A DNA stretch of 64,000 nucleotides from a virus, in IMG/VR virus record IMGVR_UViG_3300027816_000087, positions 1-64,000 of that record; one strand, written 5' to 3'. Of this stretch, positions 1 through 7,253 are shown in pieces. How positions within the stretch are numbered: the first letter of the stretch is position 1; every line of letters starts with the position of its first letter. A program made the position numbers and the translations under genes. The notes beneath the pieces are model-generated. The model worked only from the letters and a program-made list of their open reading frames with translations, was not told the DNA's origin and did not search any database.

Positions 1-24
1 ATTAAATCATTAAAATTAAACATT

Positions 25-270
25 ATGGAAAAAGCAAAACGTATTGTATTAGGAGAAGGTGAAGTGGCAGGTCACAAACACATTCTTGAAAGTAAATCAA
101 ATATTTTTTACAAAGAAAATTTTAACTCAATTGACTTTGAACTCAAAGCATTAGGTGTACTCACACATGATGAGCATGCTAAAATGGTATTTGAACAAGG
201 TAAGTATAGAAGTTATAATCAGGTAGAATTCAACCCCTTTGATCAAACTGTTAATCGTGTATTTGATTAA
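25..270 (+). CDS. Conserved phage protein of unknown function
   Basis: An 81-aa protein starting at an ATG behind an AT-rich leader. It has no membrane segment or signal peptide. The middle and end (LTHDEHAKMVFEQGKYRSY, then VEFNPFD) resemble a small family in many phages and bacteria with a 'GEVTGH ... THEEH ... G-Y-x-V ... Q-E-Y-D-P' pattern; here the first part reads GEGEVAGHKH. I recognise the pattern but know no function for it. It heads the left (+) operon and is followed 21 bases later by a DNA-binding peptide gene. The family resemblance is from memory and unproven. Confidence 0.7.
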   Translation: MEKAKRIVLGEGEVAGHKHILESKSNIFYKENFNSIDFELKALGVLTHDEHAKMVFEQGKYRSYNQVEFNPFDQTVNRVFD

Positions 271-291
271 TAACTATAAAACCCAACAATT

Positions 292-441
292 ATGACAAAG
301 TACATGTCAGTTTCTGCAAACATTTGCAAAGAAAACAACGTTTATCGTGTTCGTTTCCAAAAGAACGGAAAACGTGTTAGCAAATATTTTGCAACAAAGA
401 AGGCTGCTATGCAGTTTAGAAAAGCAAAACTAGGATTTTAA
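292..441 (+). CDS. Small AP2/integrase-arm-like DNA-binding protein (49 aa)
   Basis: A 49-aa basic protein beginning MTKYMSVSANICKENN and continuing YRVRFQKNGKRVSKYFATKK. The Y-R-V-R-F ... G-K-R-V-S-K-x-F-x-T-K-K-x-A pattern is the three-stranded AP2-like or integrase arm-type DNA-binding fold; such tiny free-standing versions occur in crAss-like phages. The ATG follows an 'ACCCAACAATT' leader, one of the recurrent A-rich leaders of this genome. Its stop overlaps the helicase start (TAATG), implying translational coupling. It could be a regulator or a helicase partner; the target is unknown. Confidence 0.7.
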   Translation: MTKYMSVSANICKENNVYRVRFQKNGKRVSKYFATKKAAMQFRKAKLGF

Positions 442-1541
442 TGAACAAAAGAGAGCAAGTCCAAAAAGAAGCTCTTGATATTGCATTACAACATAAAAAA
501 TGTGGTTTAGCAATTTCAATGGGCGTAGGAAAAACTCTCATTGGTCTTAAATATCTTAAGCACTTTTGGGACAACAAGAGCATGAAAAGTGCTCTTGTTG
601 TAGCCCCAAAGTTGTCAATATTCCAATCTTGGCAAGATGACGCTGTAAAATTTGGTATTGATCCTGATATGATGGAGTGTATTAAATTCACTACATATCT
701 ATCATTACATAAAGAAGAACACAACTATGATATTGTCGTTCTTGACGAATGTCATTCTCTTCTTAGTTCACATTTAAGTTTTCTTGGAACATTTCCTGGT
801 AGAATACTAGGACTAACAGGTACACCTCCACGCTATCAAGACTCTGAAAAGGGTAAGATGGTTAAAGAGTTCTGTCCTATTAGATATAAGTATATTACAG
901 ATGATGCTGTAGAAGATGCAATTCTAAATGATTATCGCATAATTGTACATAGAATGGCTCTTTCTACAGATGCTAATATACCAGTGAAACTTAAAGACAA
1001 ATCATTTTACACATCAGAAGTAAAGAGTTACGAATATTGGAACTATAGAGTGTTAGATGCTCAGACAAAGAAGCAACAACAAATTGCTGCTGTAATGAGA
1101 ATGAGAGCAATTATGGAGTTTCCTACAAAAGAACGTTATGCAAAATCCTTGTTACAAGGAATAGATGATAAATGTATAATATTCTGTAATACACAAGATC
1201 AAGCTGATAGATTATGTAAAGACTCATATCATTCTAATAATCCTGATTCAGAAGAAAACTTAGAAAGATTTAAAAGAGGTGATATATACAAGCTTTCTTG
1301 TGTAATGCAGCTTAACGAGGGTGTAAATGTTCCCAACTTACGAAGTGGAATTATACTACACTCTTATGGAAACGAAAGAAAATCTAATCAACGTATTGGT
1401 AGATTGTTAAGGCTTAATCCTGATGAAACAGCAACAATACATATATTATGTTATGCAGGAACTGTTGATGAAAAATGGGTTACAGAAGCTCTTAAAGATC
1501 TAGACAAAGACAAAATTATGTATTACGATGTAAAGGTGTAA
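441..1541 (+). CDS. Superfamily 2 (SNF2/DEAD-like) DNA helicase
   Basis: A 366-aa ATP-dependent helicase or translocase. It has Walker A GVGKT at residues 28-32, Walker B DECH at 102-105 within VVLDECHSL, motif III as LTGTPP near residue 128, and motif VI QRIGRLLR beginning at residue 317 with the usual arginines. The two RecA-like lobes are compact and no accessory domain is visible. crAss-like phages commonly carry one SF2 helicase of this kind. It overlaps the upstream DNA-binding peptide by one base and is followed two bases later by the next gene, so it belongs to a tightly packed operon. Remodelling of replication forks or transcription complexes is likely; the exact substrate is not visible. 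Confidence 0.88.
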   Translation: MNKREQVQKEALDIALQHKKCGLAISMGVGKTLIGLKYLKHFWDNKSMKSALVVAPKLSIFQSWQDDAVKFGIDPDMMECIKFTTYLSLHKEEHNYDIVVLDECHSLLSSHLSFLGTFPGRILGLTGTPPRYQDSEKGKMVKEFCPIRYKYITDDAVEDAILNDYRIIVHRMALSTDANIPVKLKDKSFYTSEVKSYEYWNYRVLDAQTKKQQQIAAVMRMRAIMEFPTKERYAKSLLQGIDDKCIIFCNTQDQADRLCKDSYHSNNPDSEENLERFKRGDIYKLSCVMQLNEGVNVPNLRSGIILHSYGNERKSNQRIGRLLRLNPDETATIHILCYAGTVDEKWVTEALKDLDKDKIMYYDVKV

Positions 1542-1543
1542 TT

Positions 1544-1939
1544 ATGGATTTAAATTTTGTAGGTAAATATGTCAAGAAAAGTGGAAGGCTAGAATTTGCT
1601 AGCCTTTCTTCTTCTAAACAATATGAGTTATTTGTTTCACGTCTACCGGAAGGACAAATAGTAGAATGTTTTTATGAAGCTACACATGATGATGGCACAC
1701 TTCCACAACTTGCTAAGCTTCATGCTATGATAAAAGCTTTAGCTACGCATATAGGTGAAACAGCTGAAAATATGAAGCTATTAGTAAAAGATAGAGCAGG
1801 ACTTTGTATAGCTAGAGAAGTGAGTGGTAAAGAATACTTTTTAGCAAAATCATTTGCAGAATGTTCTAAACAAGAACTATCACTTGCAATACAAGCAGCT
1901 ATAGAAATAGGAGAAGAAGTTAACTTTCTAGTTGGCTAG
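1544..1939 (+). CDS. Conserved hypothetical protein, possibly NinB-like
   Basis: A 131-aa soluble protein. The stretch KLHAMIKALATHIGE followed by KLLVKDRAGL has the look of phage recombination-accessory proteins of the NinB kind, but I cannot confirm this. It is two bases downstream of the SF2 helicase and its 3' end overlaps by 20 bases the convergent small gene on the other strand. It stops with TAG. The position among helicase and repair genes suggests a DNA-processing role by association only. Confidence 0.6.
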   Translation: MDLNFVGKYVKKSGRLEFASLSSSKQYELFVSRLPEGQIVECFYEATHDDGTLPQLAKLHAMIKALATHIGETAENMKLLVKDRAGLCIAREVSGKEYFLAKSFAECSKQELSLAIQAAIEIGEEVNFLVG

Positions 1940-2201
1940 GATCAGATTCATAACTAAGACCTTGTTCATCTGCTTTATCTTCAATATCTTTTAATAAAGC
2001 AGATAAGGTAACAATATGATCTACAATTTCATCATCTGTTTGTTTTTTTTCAACAATTATTGTTTTATACTCTTCTAATTTTTCTTTTGAAATATCTTTT
2101 AAAATAAAAAACAATAGCTGTTGAAGTCTAGATACAAATGATGTGCTTAATTTTATTTCAACTAAAACATCTGGTTTTAAAAACTTTAACTTTTCACTCA
2201 T
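1920..2201 (-). CDS. Small hypothetical protein, reversed within the (+) operon
   Basis: A 93-aa acidic, mostly helical protein (MSEKLKFLKPDVLVEIKL...). It is the only minus-strand gene in the left (+) operon. The coding call rests on ordinary charged amino-acid composition, its fit into a 290-base gap with no other open frame, and a Bacteroidota-type promoter box directly upstream on the same strand. Its 3' end overlaps the end of the 131-aa gene, and its promoter lies next to the start of the uracil-DNA glycosylase gene. Function unknown. Confidence 0.6.
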   Translation of the reverse strand: MSEKLKFLKPDVLVEIKLSTSFVSRLQQLLFFILKDISKEKLEEYKTIIVEKKQTDDEIVDHIVTLSALLKDIEDKADEQGLSYESDPSQLES

Positions 2202-2214
2202 ATATTATTTTTTA

Positions 2215-2222
2215 CAAATCTA
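2215..2222 (-). promoter_or_regulatory. Candidate Bacteroidota promoter -7 box (TAGATTTG)
   Basis: On the minus strand this reads TAGATTTG, an exact match to the Bacteroidota -7 consensus TAnnTTTG. A TTG lies 17 bases upstream, slightly short of the usual spacing of about 19. The ATG of the 93-aa minus gene lies 12 bases downstream, so any leader would be very short. A pattern match only. Confidence 0.35.
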
Positions 2223-2229
2223 AGTAAAA

Positions 2230-2949
2230 ATGGAACAAACAACAATTAATTTAGAAGAAATTAAGGACAAACTTATTAAAAAGTTTGAAGGAACAGGATG
2301 GGATGTAAAACTACGCTCTTTTATAAAAAGTGATGATTTTAGTAAGATTATCAACACTTTATATGCTCAAAGAGAAGATGGTAAACGTTTCACTCCTCCC
2401 CTAAAATATGTATTTAACGCGTTTGAAAAGTGTAAACTAGATGATTTAAAAGTGGTAATTATAGGTCAAGATCCCTATCCACATTTAGGAGTGGCTGATG
2501 GATTAGCATTTAGCTGTAGTTTAACAGGTAAACCACAACCTAGTCTTAAGAATATATTTCAAGCTATAGAAGAAACTGTATATCAGGGATTTCCAACACA
2601 TCAAGATCCTGATTTAGAAAGATGGGCTGAACAAGGAGTGTTACTACTTAATACAGCACTCACCTGTCAAATAGATAAAGTGGGTAGTCAATATGATGTA
2701 TGGCAAGACTTTATATCATACATTATTGATATGCTTAGTCTTACAAATAGTGGAATCATATTTGTACTACTAGGAGCTAAAGCTCAAGAGCTGGAATCTC
2801 TTATAGGAAACAATCATTATGTATTAAAAGCATCGCACCCAGCATCTGCTGCTTATAGTGGAGGTAAATGGGATTGTAATGATGTATTTAATAAAGCGAA
2901 TGAGATTATAGAAAAAAATAACGGTAAATCATTTAAAATCAATTGGTAA
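2230..2949 (+). CDS. ung: Uracil-DNA glycosylase, family 1
   Basis: A 239-aa enzyme that excises uracil from DNA. Visible motifs are the water-activating loop G79-Q-D81-P-Y (GQDPYPHLGVADGLAFS), the LLLNTALT strand, and the minor-groove loop H203-P-A-S-A-A-Y-S-G corresponding to HPSPLS. Asp81 is the expected catalytic base; the usual His after the Tyr (GQDPYH) is Pro here, as in some phage and bacterial members. The length matches the family. The ATG follows AAGTAAAA, and the stop overlaps the next start (TAATG). With the family B polymerase and the dNMP kinase it suggests the phage keeps uracil out of AT-rich DNA. Confidence 0.93.
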   Translation: MEQTTINLEEIKDKLIKKFEGTGWDVKLRSFIKSDDFSKIINTLYAQREDGKRFTPPLKYVFNAFEKCKLDDLKVVIIGQDPYPHLGVADGLAFSCSLTGKPQPSLKNIFQAIEETVYQGFPTHQDPDLERWAEQGVLLLNTALTCQIDKVGSQYDVWQDFISYIIDMLSLTNSGIIFVLLGAKAQELESLIGNNHYVLKASHPASAAYSGGKWDCNDVFNKANEIIEKNNGKSFKINW

Positions 2950-3296
2950 TGGCAGTAAACAAAGTAGACTTATATGTAAGTCAAATTAAAGAATTATTAG
3001 ACCAAGGATACACATGGCTTGAAAAAGACAACCTTGGATATGGAAGTATAGAAACTAAATATGGAGCAAATGCTGTACAAATAGCAGCAATTAGAAAACA
3101 TCCTAAGCTTAAAGACTTAGAAACAAATATCACTATTTTTAATGTAATTGATGACTGCGATGAAACCACTGATAAAACCAAAAGATCTGCATCTACCAGG
3201 TCAACAGCTCCTGTGGAACAACCAATGGTATCTGTGGATACCAGAAAAACAAGTGTGGAATCTAATGACGCAGCAAACATCTTTGCAAATCTCTAA
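2949..3296 (+). CDS. Hypothetical protein with disordered tail
   Basis: The ATG at 2949 overlaps the ung stop, giving 115 aa (MAVNKVDLYVSQ...). A longer form would need a TTG start inside ung and is less likely. The N-terminal ~65 residues look like a small helical domain (YVSQIKELLDQGYTWLEKD ... AVQIAAIRKHPKL), faintly like a helix-turn-helix. The rest is Ser/Thr-rich and probably disordered. It precedes the MoxR ATPase by ten bases. I do not recognise the family; an adaptor for the ATPase is possible but speculative. Confidence 0.65.
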   Translation: MAVNKVDLYVSQIKELLDQGYTWLEKDNLGYGSIETKYGANAVQIAAIRKHPKLKDLETNITIFNVIDDCDETTDKTKRSASTRSTAPVEQPMVSVDTRKTSVESNDAANIFANL

Positions 3297-3306
3297 ACCT
3301 AAAACA

Positions 3307-4461
3307 ATGGCTAAAACAAAATCTATTACAAAACGTAAAGCATTAGAAACAAGAACAATTGAGACTTCCTTAATTAATAAGGAAGAAGTATTTAAGATGT
3401 TAGCATTAGCAGAATCTACAGGTTTACCTTTATTATTAGTAGGTCCTCCAGGTGTAGCTAAGACTAAAACTATTATAGAGTATGCAAAAGCGTGGTTAAA
3501 TAAAGATGGAGCTATGACAGCTCATGACTTTGCTAATAAAATGTATATTCTAGAAACTGACGAAGGCACTAAAGCATCAGAGATTAAAGGTATGCCAGAT
3601 CTTGGTAAGCTATTTACTAAGAATGAATATGAAATCAATGCTCCTATTGCAGATGCAGAGATTGTAATTATTAACGAGGTGGATAAGGCTAGTTCAGCAA
3701 TTAGGAATGCAATGCTTGGCGTTATGAACGAGAAGTTTCTATTCAATGGTAAAAGTAAGATTCCTTGTAAATGGAAGATATTCGTAGCCACTTGTAATGA
3801 AATTCCTAAAGAAGAAACCAACTCTCCTTTCTGGGATAGGTTTATTCTTAAAATGCAAGTGGGTAGGGTGTCAGCAGGTGAAATGAGTAAGTATTACCAA
3901 AAAGGTACACGTGAATATCGTGAGAAGTTTGATATTAGCATTCCTAACAAAGATGAAATATCTGCAATAGAGATTGCTACTAACAAACTAGAAAAATATC
4001 TTGAAGTGGGTTATCAATACAGCTCAGATAGAACTCTTACGTTTGTTCCTATGTTGGCTAAGTCTATTAGCTACATCTGGGATATTAGTGTAGATAAAGC
4101 TCTTGTTAAAACTGCACAGATTATGATTAGCTCTACAGCAGGTAGTGAGCTTTCTAATAAGCTTATGAATGCAGAGATGAAAGCAGTTGTAAACAAAGTG
4201 GAGATGCTGCATAGTTACACTACATCAGAACAACTTGAACTTGCAATTGCAGAGATTGAGAGTTTGATTAATGTGTACACTACACGTGGTCAAATTGATG
4301 AGTCTCAAGTGATGGAGATGGAAATGTCTATGTCATATATACTTAACAATCATCCTGCGTATAAAGGAAAAGTTAACAGTAGTGAATTTGATAGTATGTT
4401 AGAAAATGCTGAAGTTGAAGAGCATGCAAACAACGCTATTAATACACAGCACGATTTTTGA
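3307..4461 (+). CDS. MoxR-type AAA+ ATPase
   Basis: A 384-aa AAA+ chaperone-like ATPase. The start is taken at the ATG of AAAACAATG rather than at upstream starts inside the previous gene. Motifs are Walker A G46-P-P-G-V-A-K52-T, Walker B IVIINEVD with E124 and D126, sensor 1 ATCNE near residue 164, and a candidate arginine finger in FWDRF (R178). The layout and the adjacent VWA-domain gene are diagnostic of MoxR/VWA partner systems, which remodel or activate protein complexes, often with metal-dependent VWA adaptors. Target unknown. A hairpin terminator separates it from the VWA gene, suggesting more ATPase is made than partner. Confidence 0.87.
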   Translation: MAKTKSITKRKALETRTIETSLINKEEVFKMLALAESTGLPLLLVGPPGVAKTKTIIEYAKAWLNKDGAMTAHDFANKMYILETDEGTKASEIKGMPDLGKLFTKNEYEINAPIADAEIVIINEVDKASSAIRNAMLGVMNEKFLFNGKSKIPCKWKIFVATCNEIPKEETNSPFWDRFILKMQVGRVSAGEMSKYYQKGTREYREKFDISIPNKDEISAIEIATNKLEKYLEVGYQYSSDRTLTFVPMLAKSISYIWDISVDKALVKTAQIMISSTAGSELSNKLMNAEMKAVVNKVEMLHSYTTSEQLELAIAEIESLINVYTTRGQIDESQVMEMEMSMSYILNNHPAYKGKVNSSEFDSMLENAEVEEHANNAINTQHDF

Positions 4462-4480
4462 TTTTTGAGTGAAACAAAAC

Positions 4481-4516
4481 GAGGGAGTGTTTCTACACTC
4501 CCTTTTTAATTTTTTA
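4481..4516 (+). terminator. Rho-independent terminator between MoxR and VWA genes
   Basis: A perfect 8-bp stem (GGGAGTGT with ACACTCCC) closes a TTCT loop and is followed by TTTTTAATTTTTT. It lies 19 bases after the MoxR stop and 12 bases before the VWA start. It probably acts as a partial terminator or attenuator within the operon. Stem and loop closely resemble the hairpin at 19544-19571. Confidence 0.8.
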
Positions 4517-4527
4517 AATTAATTATT

Positions 4528-6021
4528 ATGAAATCAGGAGGAAGACAATATAAGAATGTATACACTATTCTTGAGAAAGTAAAGAAAGGAGAAATACAAT
4601 CTTATTATAAAGAAGAAGAAAGTTTATTCTCTAAATTAAAATTCTATAAAAAACCAGATCTTCTTAAACCTTATGTTCACTATATAGATGAAAGTAAGAT
4701 AGAAAGTATTGTTAAAAATTTTATGTGGGATTTTAATGAGGTAAAAAAAGAGTATCAAAAACTCAAAGAATTTATTCATAGATTACCTGTTGCAAAACAA
4801 ATAGGAGATAAAGCCTTTCACAAACTATTTATGGATAATTTTAGTAAAATTCCAGAACATCTATATTATGATATATTCAAGATGTACTATCATAAAATAG
4901 AAAAAATTGATTTTGAAGATAGAACTCCTGAAAATAAAATGAGATATAAGTTCTTAGAGAAAGGTAATAGTCCTGTAGGTAAAATTATGAGTGAAGGATC
5001 TAATTTAAAAAGTGCAATATTTACAAGAAATATTCTTTTCTATTTTGCTTTACAGCTTACTAAACTATCTCTTGAAGATCCAAAGAAAGCAGAAGACCTA
5101 CGTAAAAATCTAGAAAACTCTAATGACCTAAATGATTCTCAGTTTGACAATTTGATGAATAGTATGTTTGAAAGTGATGATGCTCAAAAAGAATTACAAG
5201 AGGCAGTGAATAAAGCTTCTAATTTTTGTAAGCAAATAGATGAAGCAGGAGATCAAGAAACTCAAGATATTCTATTTGACAACTGTACATCTCCAGATGG
5301 TGCAGGTAAACTTTCAACAGAGTTTATGAAAGAAGCTGCAGCAAATATGAAAAACATTAAATTTTCAATGAACTCTTTAAAAGATAAAATTAAGAAGCTT
5401 ATGGATAAAAGCACTTCTTATTTTTCTGCTAAGAAAGAAACAATCATTGAAGATTTATTTAATGCAGATAGTATTGCTGGGCTCGATGACTATTTAGAAT
5501 TTCATCCCAAACTAAGAAAGGTGTTTATAGAAGACATCAATGTAAAAGAAACAAAATCTATTGGAAAGATAGACTTATACGTAGATATTTCAGGATCTAT
5601 GAGTAACTCTTGTACAGAACAGGATGGGTTTAAAATATCTAGAATAGACTTTGCTAAGGCTTTTATTCTAAAAATGAAAGAATTAGATTTACTAAATGAA
5701 GTGTATATATTTAACACAAGAGTGAGAAAATATAAACAAGATGATTTTAGTATTGCTATTTTAGATGCTGATGGAGGCACTGAGATAACTAAAGTGGTAA
5801 ATAATATAAAAGCAAATAGTAACAATGCTATTATTATTACAGATGCTGAAGATAGATGTAATATTTATTCAGAAAAAGCCTTCTTTATAGGTGTTAAAGG
5901 TTGTAGATTTCATCATTTTGAGGCTGCTGCATTAAAACAATATGTAGATGCTGATCAAGTTGTTATATTTGATGGAGTGAAAATAACAAGAATTAATGAA
6001 GATGGTTTTCCAATTAAATAA
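4528..6021 (+). CDS. VWA (von Willebrand factor A) domain protein, MoxR partner
   Basis: A 497-aa protein. Residues ~1-340 are helical and charged without recognised motifs; residues ~345-490 form a VWA domain. The metal-ion-dependent adhesion site is visible as D353-I-S355-G-S357, the threonine ligand as T418 in DGGTEIT, and the second aspartate as D439 in IITDAED. VWA proteins next to MoxR ATPases form chaperone pairs (known for the family). It is separated from the MoxR gene by a terminator hairpin and is the last gene of this (+) segment. No signal peptide or membrane segment is seen, so it acts in the cytoplasm. Substrate unknown. Confidence 0.85.
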   Translation: MKSGGRQYKNVYTILEKVKKGEIQSYYKEEESLFSKLKFYKKPDLLKPYVHYIDESKIESIVKNFMWDFNEVKKEYQKLKEFIHRLPVAKQIGDKAFHKLFMDNFSKIPEHLYYDIFKMYYHKIEKIDFEDRTPENKMRYKFLEKGNSPVGKIMSEGSNLKSAIFTRNILFYFALQLTKLSLEDPKKAEDLRKNLENSNDLNDSQFDNLMNSMFESDDAQKELQEAVNKASNFCKQIDEAGDQETQDILFDNCTSPDGAGKLSTEFMKEAAANMKNIKFSMNSLKDKIKKLMDKSTSYFSAKKETIIEDLFNADSIAGLDDYLEFHPKLRKVFIEDINVKETKSIGKIDLYVDISGSMSNSCTEQDGFKISRIDFAKAFILKMKELDLLNEVYIFNTRVRKYKQDDFSIAILDADGGTEITKVVNNIKANSNNAIIITDAEDRCNIYSEKAFFIGVKGCRFHHFEAAALKQYVDADQVVIFDGVKITRINEDGFPIK

Positions 6022-6060
6022 GAAACACAAAAAGCCCTCTGTAATAAGAGGGCTTGTTTC
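6022..6060. terminator. Bidirectional terminator closing convergent operons
   Basis: The core stem AAGCCCTCT / AGAGGGCTT (6032-6040 with 6047-6055) has a GTAATA loop and is extended by outer GAAAC/GTTTC pairing. U-rich tracts follow on both strands. It lies between the end of the VWA gene (+) and the 3' end of the tail block (-), so it can stop both transcripts. Confidence 0.8.
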
Positions 6061-6061
6061 T

Positions 6062-6117
6062 TTTCTAGCTGCATTCTAAGAGGGGTACGGAGAAGAGTGC
6101 ATTGTAATAACTAGAAA
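6062..6117. other. Imperfect inverted repeat in the 3' untranslated region of the tail operon
   Basis: TTTCTAG (6062-6068) pairs with CTAGAAA (6111-6117). Inside it, TGCA-TTCT can pair with AGAA and a later TGCA around a purine-rich centre. The segment lies between the terminator and the stop of the 41-aa basic gene, a gene-free stretch of about 65 bases. It may be a structured 3' end of the minus transcript. There is no independent support for a functional RNA. Confidence 0.35.
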
Positions 6118-6127
6118 TGGGTAGGAA

Positions 6128-6253
6128 TTAACGACCTTGTCCACGATATTGGGACACTTTCTTGCATTTAGGACCACGTGATTTAGCAGCTTTGCCACCT
6201 TTACGTTTACCAAATGTAATTTTTCTAGAGTCTGTAAGTTTACCTTTTGCCAT
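6128..6253 (-). CDS. Tiny, highly basic protein (41 aa)
   Basis: Reading MAKGKLTDSRKITFGKRKGG then KAAKSRGPKCKKVSQYRGQGR, this peptide is almost half Lys, Arg and Gly. It starts with ATG after an AT-rich leader, is the last gene of the minus tail operon, and fills an otherwise empty interval. A complete start-to-stop frame with such a coherent composition supports a real gene. It might bind nucleic acid or the virion; function unknown. Confidence 0.7.
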   Translation of the reverse strand: MAKGKLTDSRKITFGKRKGGKAAKSRGPKCKKVSQYRGQGR

Positions 6254-6273
6254 TAATTTATGTGTTTATTGCT

Positions 6274-6729
6274 TTAGTTATTTGTAATAGATAATGTAGT
6301 TGGAATTTCACATGTACAAAGATTACTTAAACTACTTAAAAGAGTAAGACTTATTTCTTCAGGTCCTGAAACACTAAATGTTCCATAAAATGAAAAATTT
6401 TCATTTAAAACTTGAACTAGATCATTAATGTTATTAACTGTTACACTATTATCACTAATTATATTAAAATAATTAAATTCTCCTATTCCTCCTTCGCAGT
6501 TAGCTCCAGCTAATTGGAAAACTATTCCTGTTGTAGCAGGATAAACAAAACTATCTGTATTTCTTGTTAATGTACAAGTAGAAATGCTTGTAGTTTCACA
6601 ACATAAGTCTGCTGGAACCTCTTTCCATGTAGAAGGTCCATTGGGATGTGATCCTGCTGTGAGAATCAAGCTCCCAGGTACAATTTTTCCTTGTTTGCTG
6701 TACCTTACAAATGCGCGTTTTTTTGACAT
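6274..6729 (-). CDS. Modular tail-appendage protein with KKRAFVRY/WKEV anchor module
   Basis: A 151-aa protein. Residues 1-44 (MSKKRAFVRYSKQGKIVPGS, then LILTAGSHPNGPSTWKEVPADLCC) form a module shared with the proteins at 13211-13681 and 13800-14600; it ends in Cys43-Cys44. The remaining ~105 residues are unrelated to the other two and look like a beta-rich domain (TDSFVYPATTGIVFQLAG ... SLLSSL). The shared N-terminus with divergent C-termini fits a virion-attachment module joined to a variable surface domain. The start follows AAAAACA. Role inferred from modular structure and tail-operon context. Confidence 0.72.
   Translation of the reverse strand: MSKKRAFVRYSKQGKIVPGSLILTAGSHPNGPSTWKEVPADLCCETTSISTCTLTRNTDSFVYPATTGIVFQLAGANCEGGIGEFNYFNIISDNSVTVNNINDLVQVLNENFSFYGTFSVSGPEEISLTLLSSLSNLCTCEIPTTLSITNN
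6598..6729 (-). repeat. KKRAFVRY anchor module, copy 1
   Basis: Codes for the 44-residue N-terminal module ending in Cys-Cys. Related to copies 2 and 3 at protein level, with differences such as SKQGKIVPGSLILTAGSHPN. Confidence 0.8.
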
Positions 6730-6752
6730 TGTTTTTAATTTTTATTTGTTAA

Positions 6753-7253
6753 TTATACACTCTTATTATTTTTTCTTTTTAAAGCAGCCTCTCTCATTTT
6801 TGCTTTTCTTTCTTCACTATGAGGACCAATCTTTTTACCAAGTTTAGCTTTTTTCATCTTTTCTTTAGTTTCTTCTGTGTGACCCTTTCTTTTTTTACCT
6901 CTATTAGGTTGAGGTCTTCCTTTCATAGCTAAACTTCTTTTTATATTAGATTCTTTAGTTATAATTATGTTTTGATTACCTTCCCCTCCATCTGTCATGT
7001 TTACTAAAGGTCCTAATTTTAAATCTTTTCTACCTATTAGTTTTATATAAAATTTTTCTTTCTCTACAGCCTCCTCCCAACTTAAATTCTTTTCAACAAT
7101 TATTATGTTATATCCGTACTTATTAACAATATTGTGCCAATGATTATTTCTATTTTGTTTACTATGTGGTCTCTTTTCATTACCTATACCAACATAAAAT
7201 ATTTCTTGTTTTACTGGATTATAGTGAAAATATATACAATTATTATTGCTCAC
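6753..7253 (-). CDS. GIY-YIG homing endonuclease with NUMOD3 repeats
   Basis: A 166-aa nuclease. The N-terminal GIY-YIG domain is degenerate (IYFHYNP ... FYVGIG), with a catalytic-type R in GNEKRPHSKQNR and a Glu in AVEKEKFYIKLIG. NMTDGGEG follows, as in T4 Seg/I-TevI-like proteins. The C-terminal third contains several NUMOD3-like Lys-rich DNA-binding units (SLAMKGRPQPNRGKKRKGHT, KLGKKIGPHSEERKAKMREA). It starts at a GTG overlapping the upstream gene's TGA; no in-frame ATG precedes the domain. It is a selfish element in the tail operon and is not required for tail structure. Confidence 0.85.
   Translation of the reverse strand: MSNNNCIYFHYNPVKQEIFYVGIGNEKRPHSKQNRNNHWHNIVNKYGYNIIIVEKNLSWEEAVEKEKFYIKLIGRKDLKLGPLVNMTDGGEGNQNIIITKESNIKRSLAMKGRPQPNRGKKRKGHTEETKEKMKKAKLGKKIGPHSEERKAKMREAALKRKNNKSV

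Noticed and set aside
416-724. 102-aa minus-strand frame opposite the SF2 helicase.
   Set aside because: It lies wholly over the helicase motifs and has a shadow-like Cys/Ser/Leu composition.
6062-6117. Riboswitch or known structured RNA.
   Set aside because: Only an imperfect inverted repeat is visible, located 3' of genes, and no known fold was recognised.
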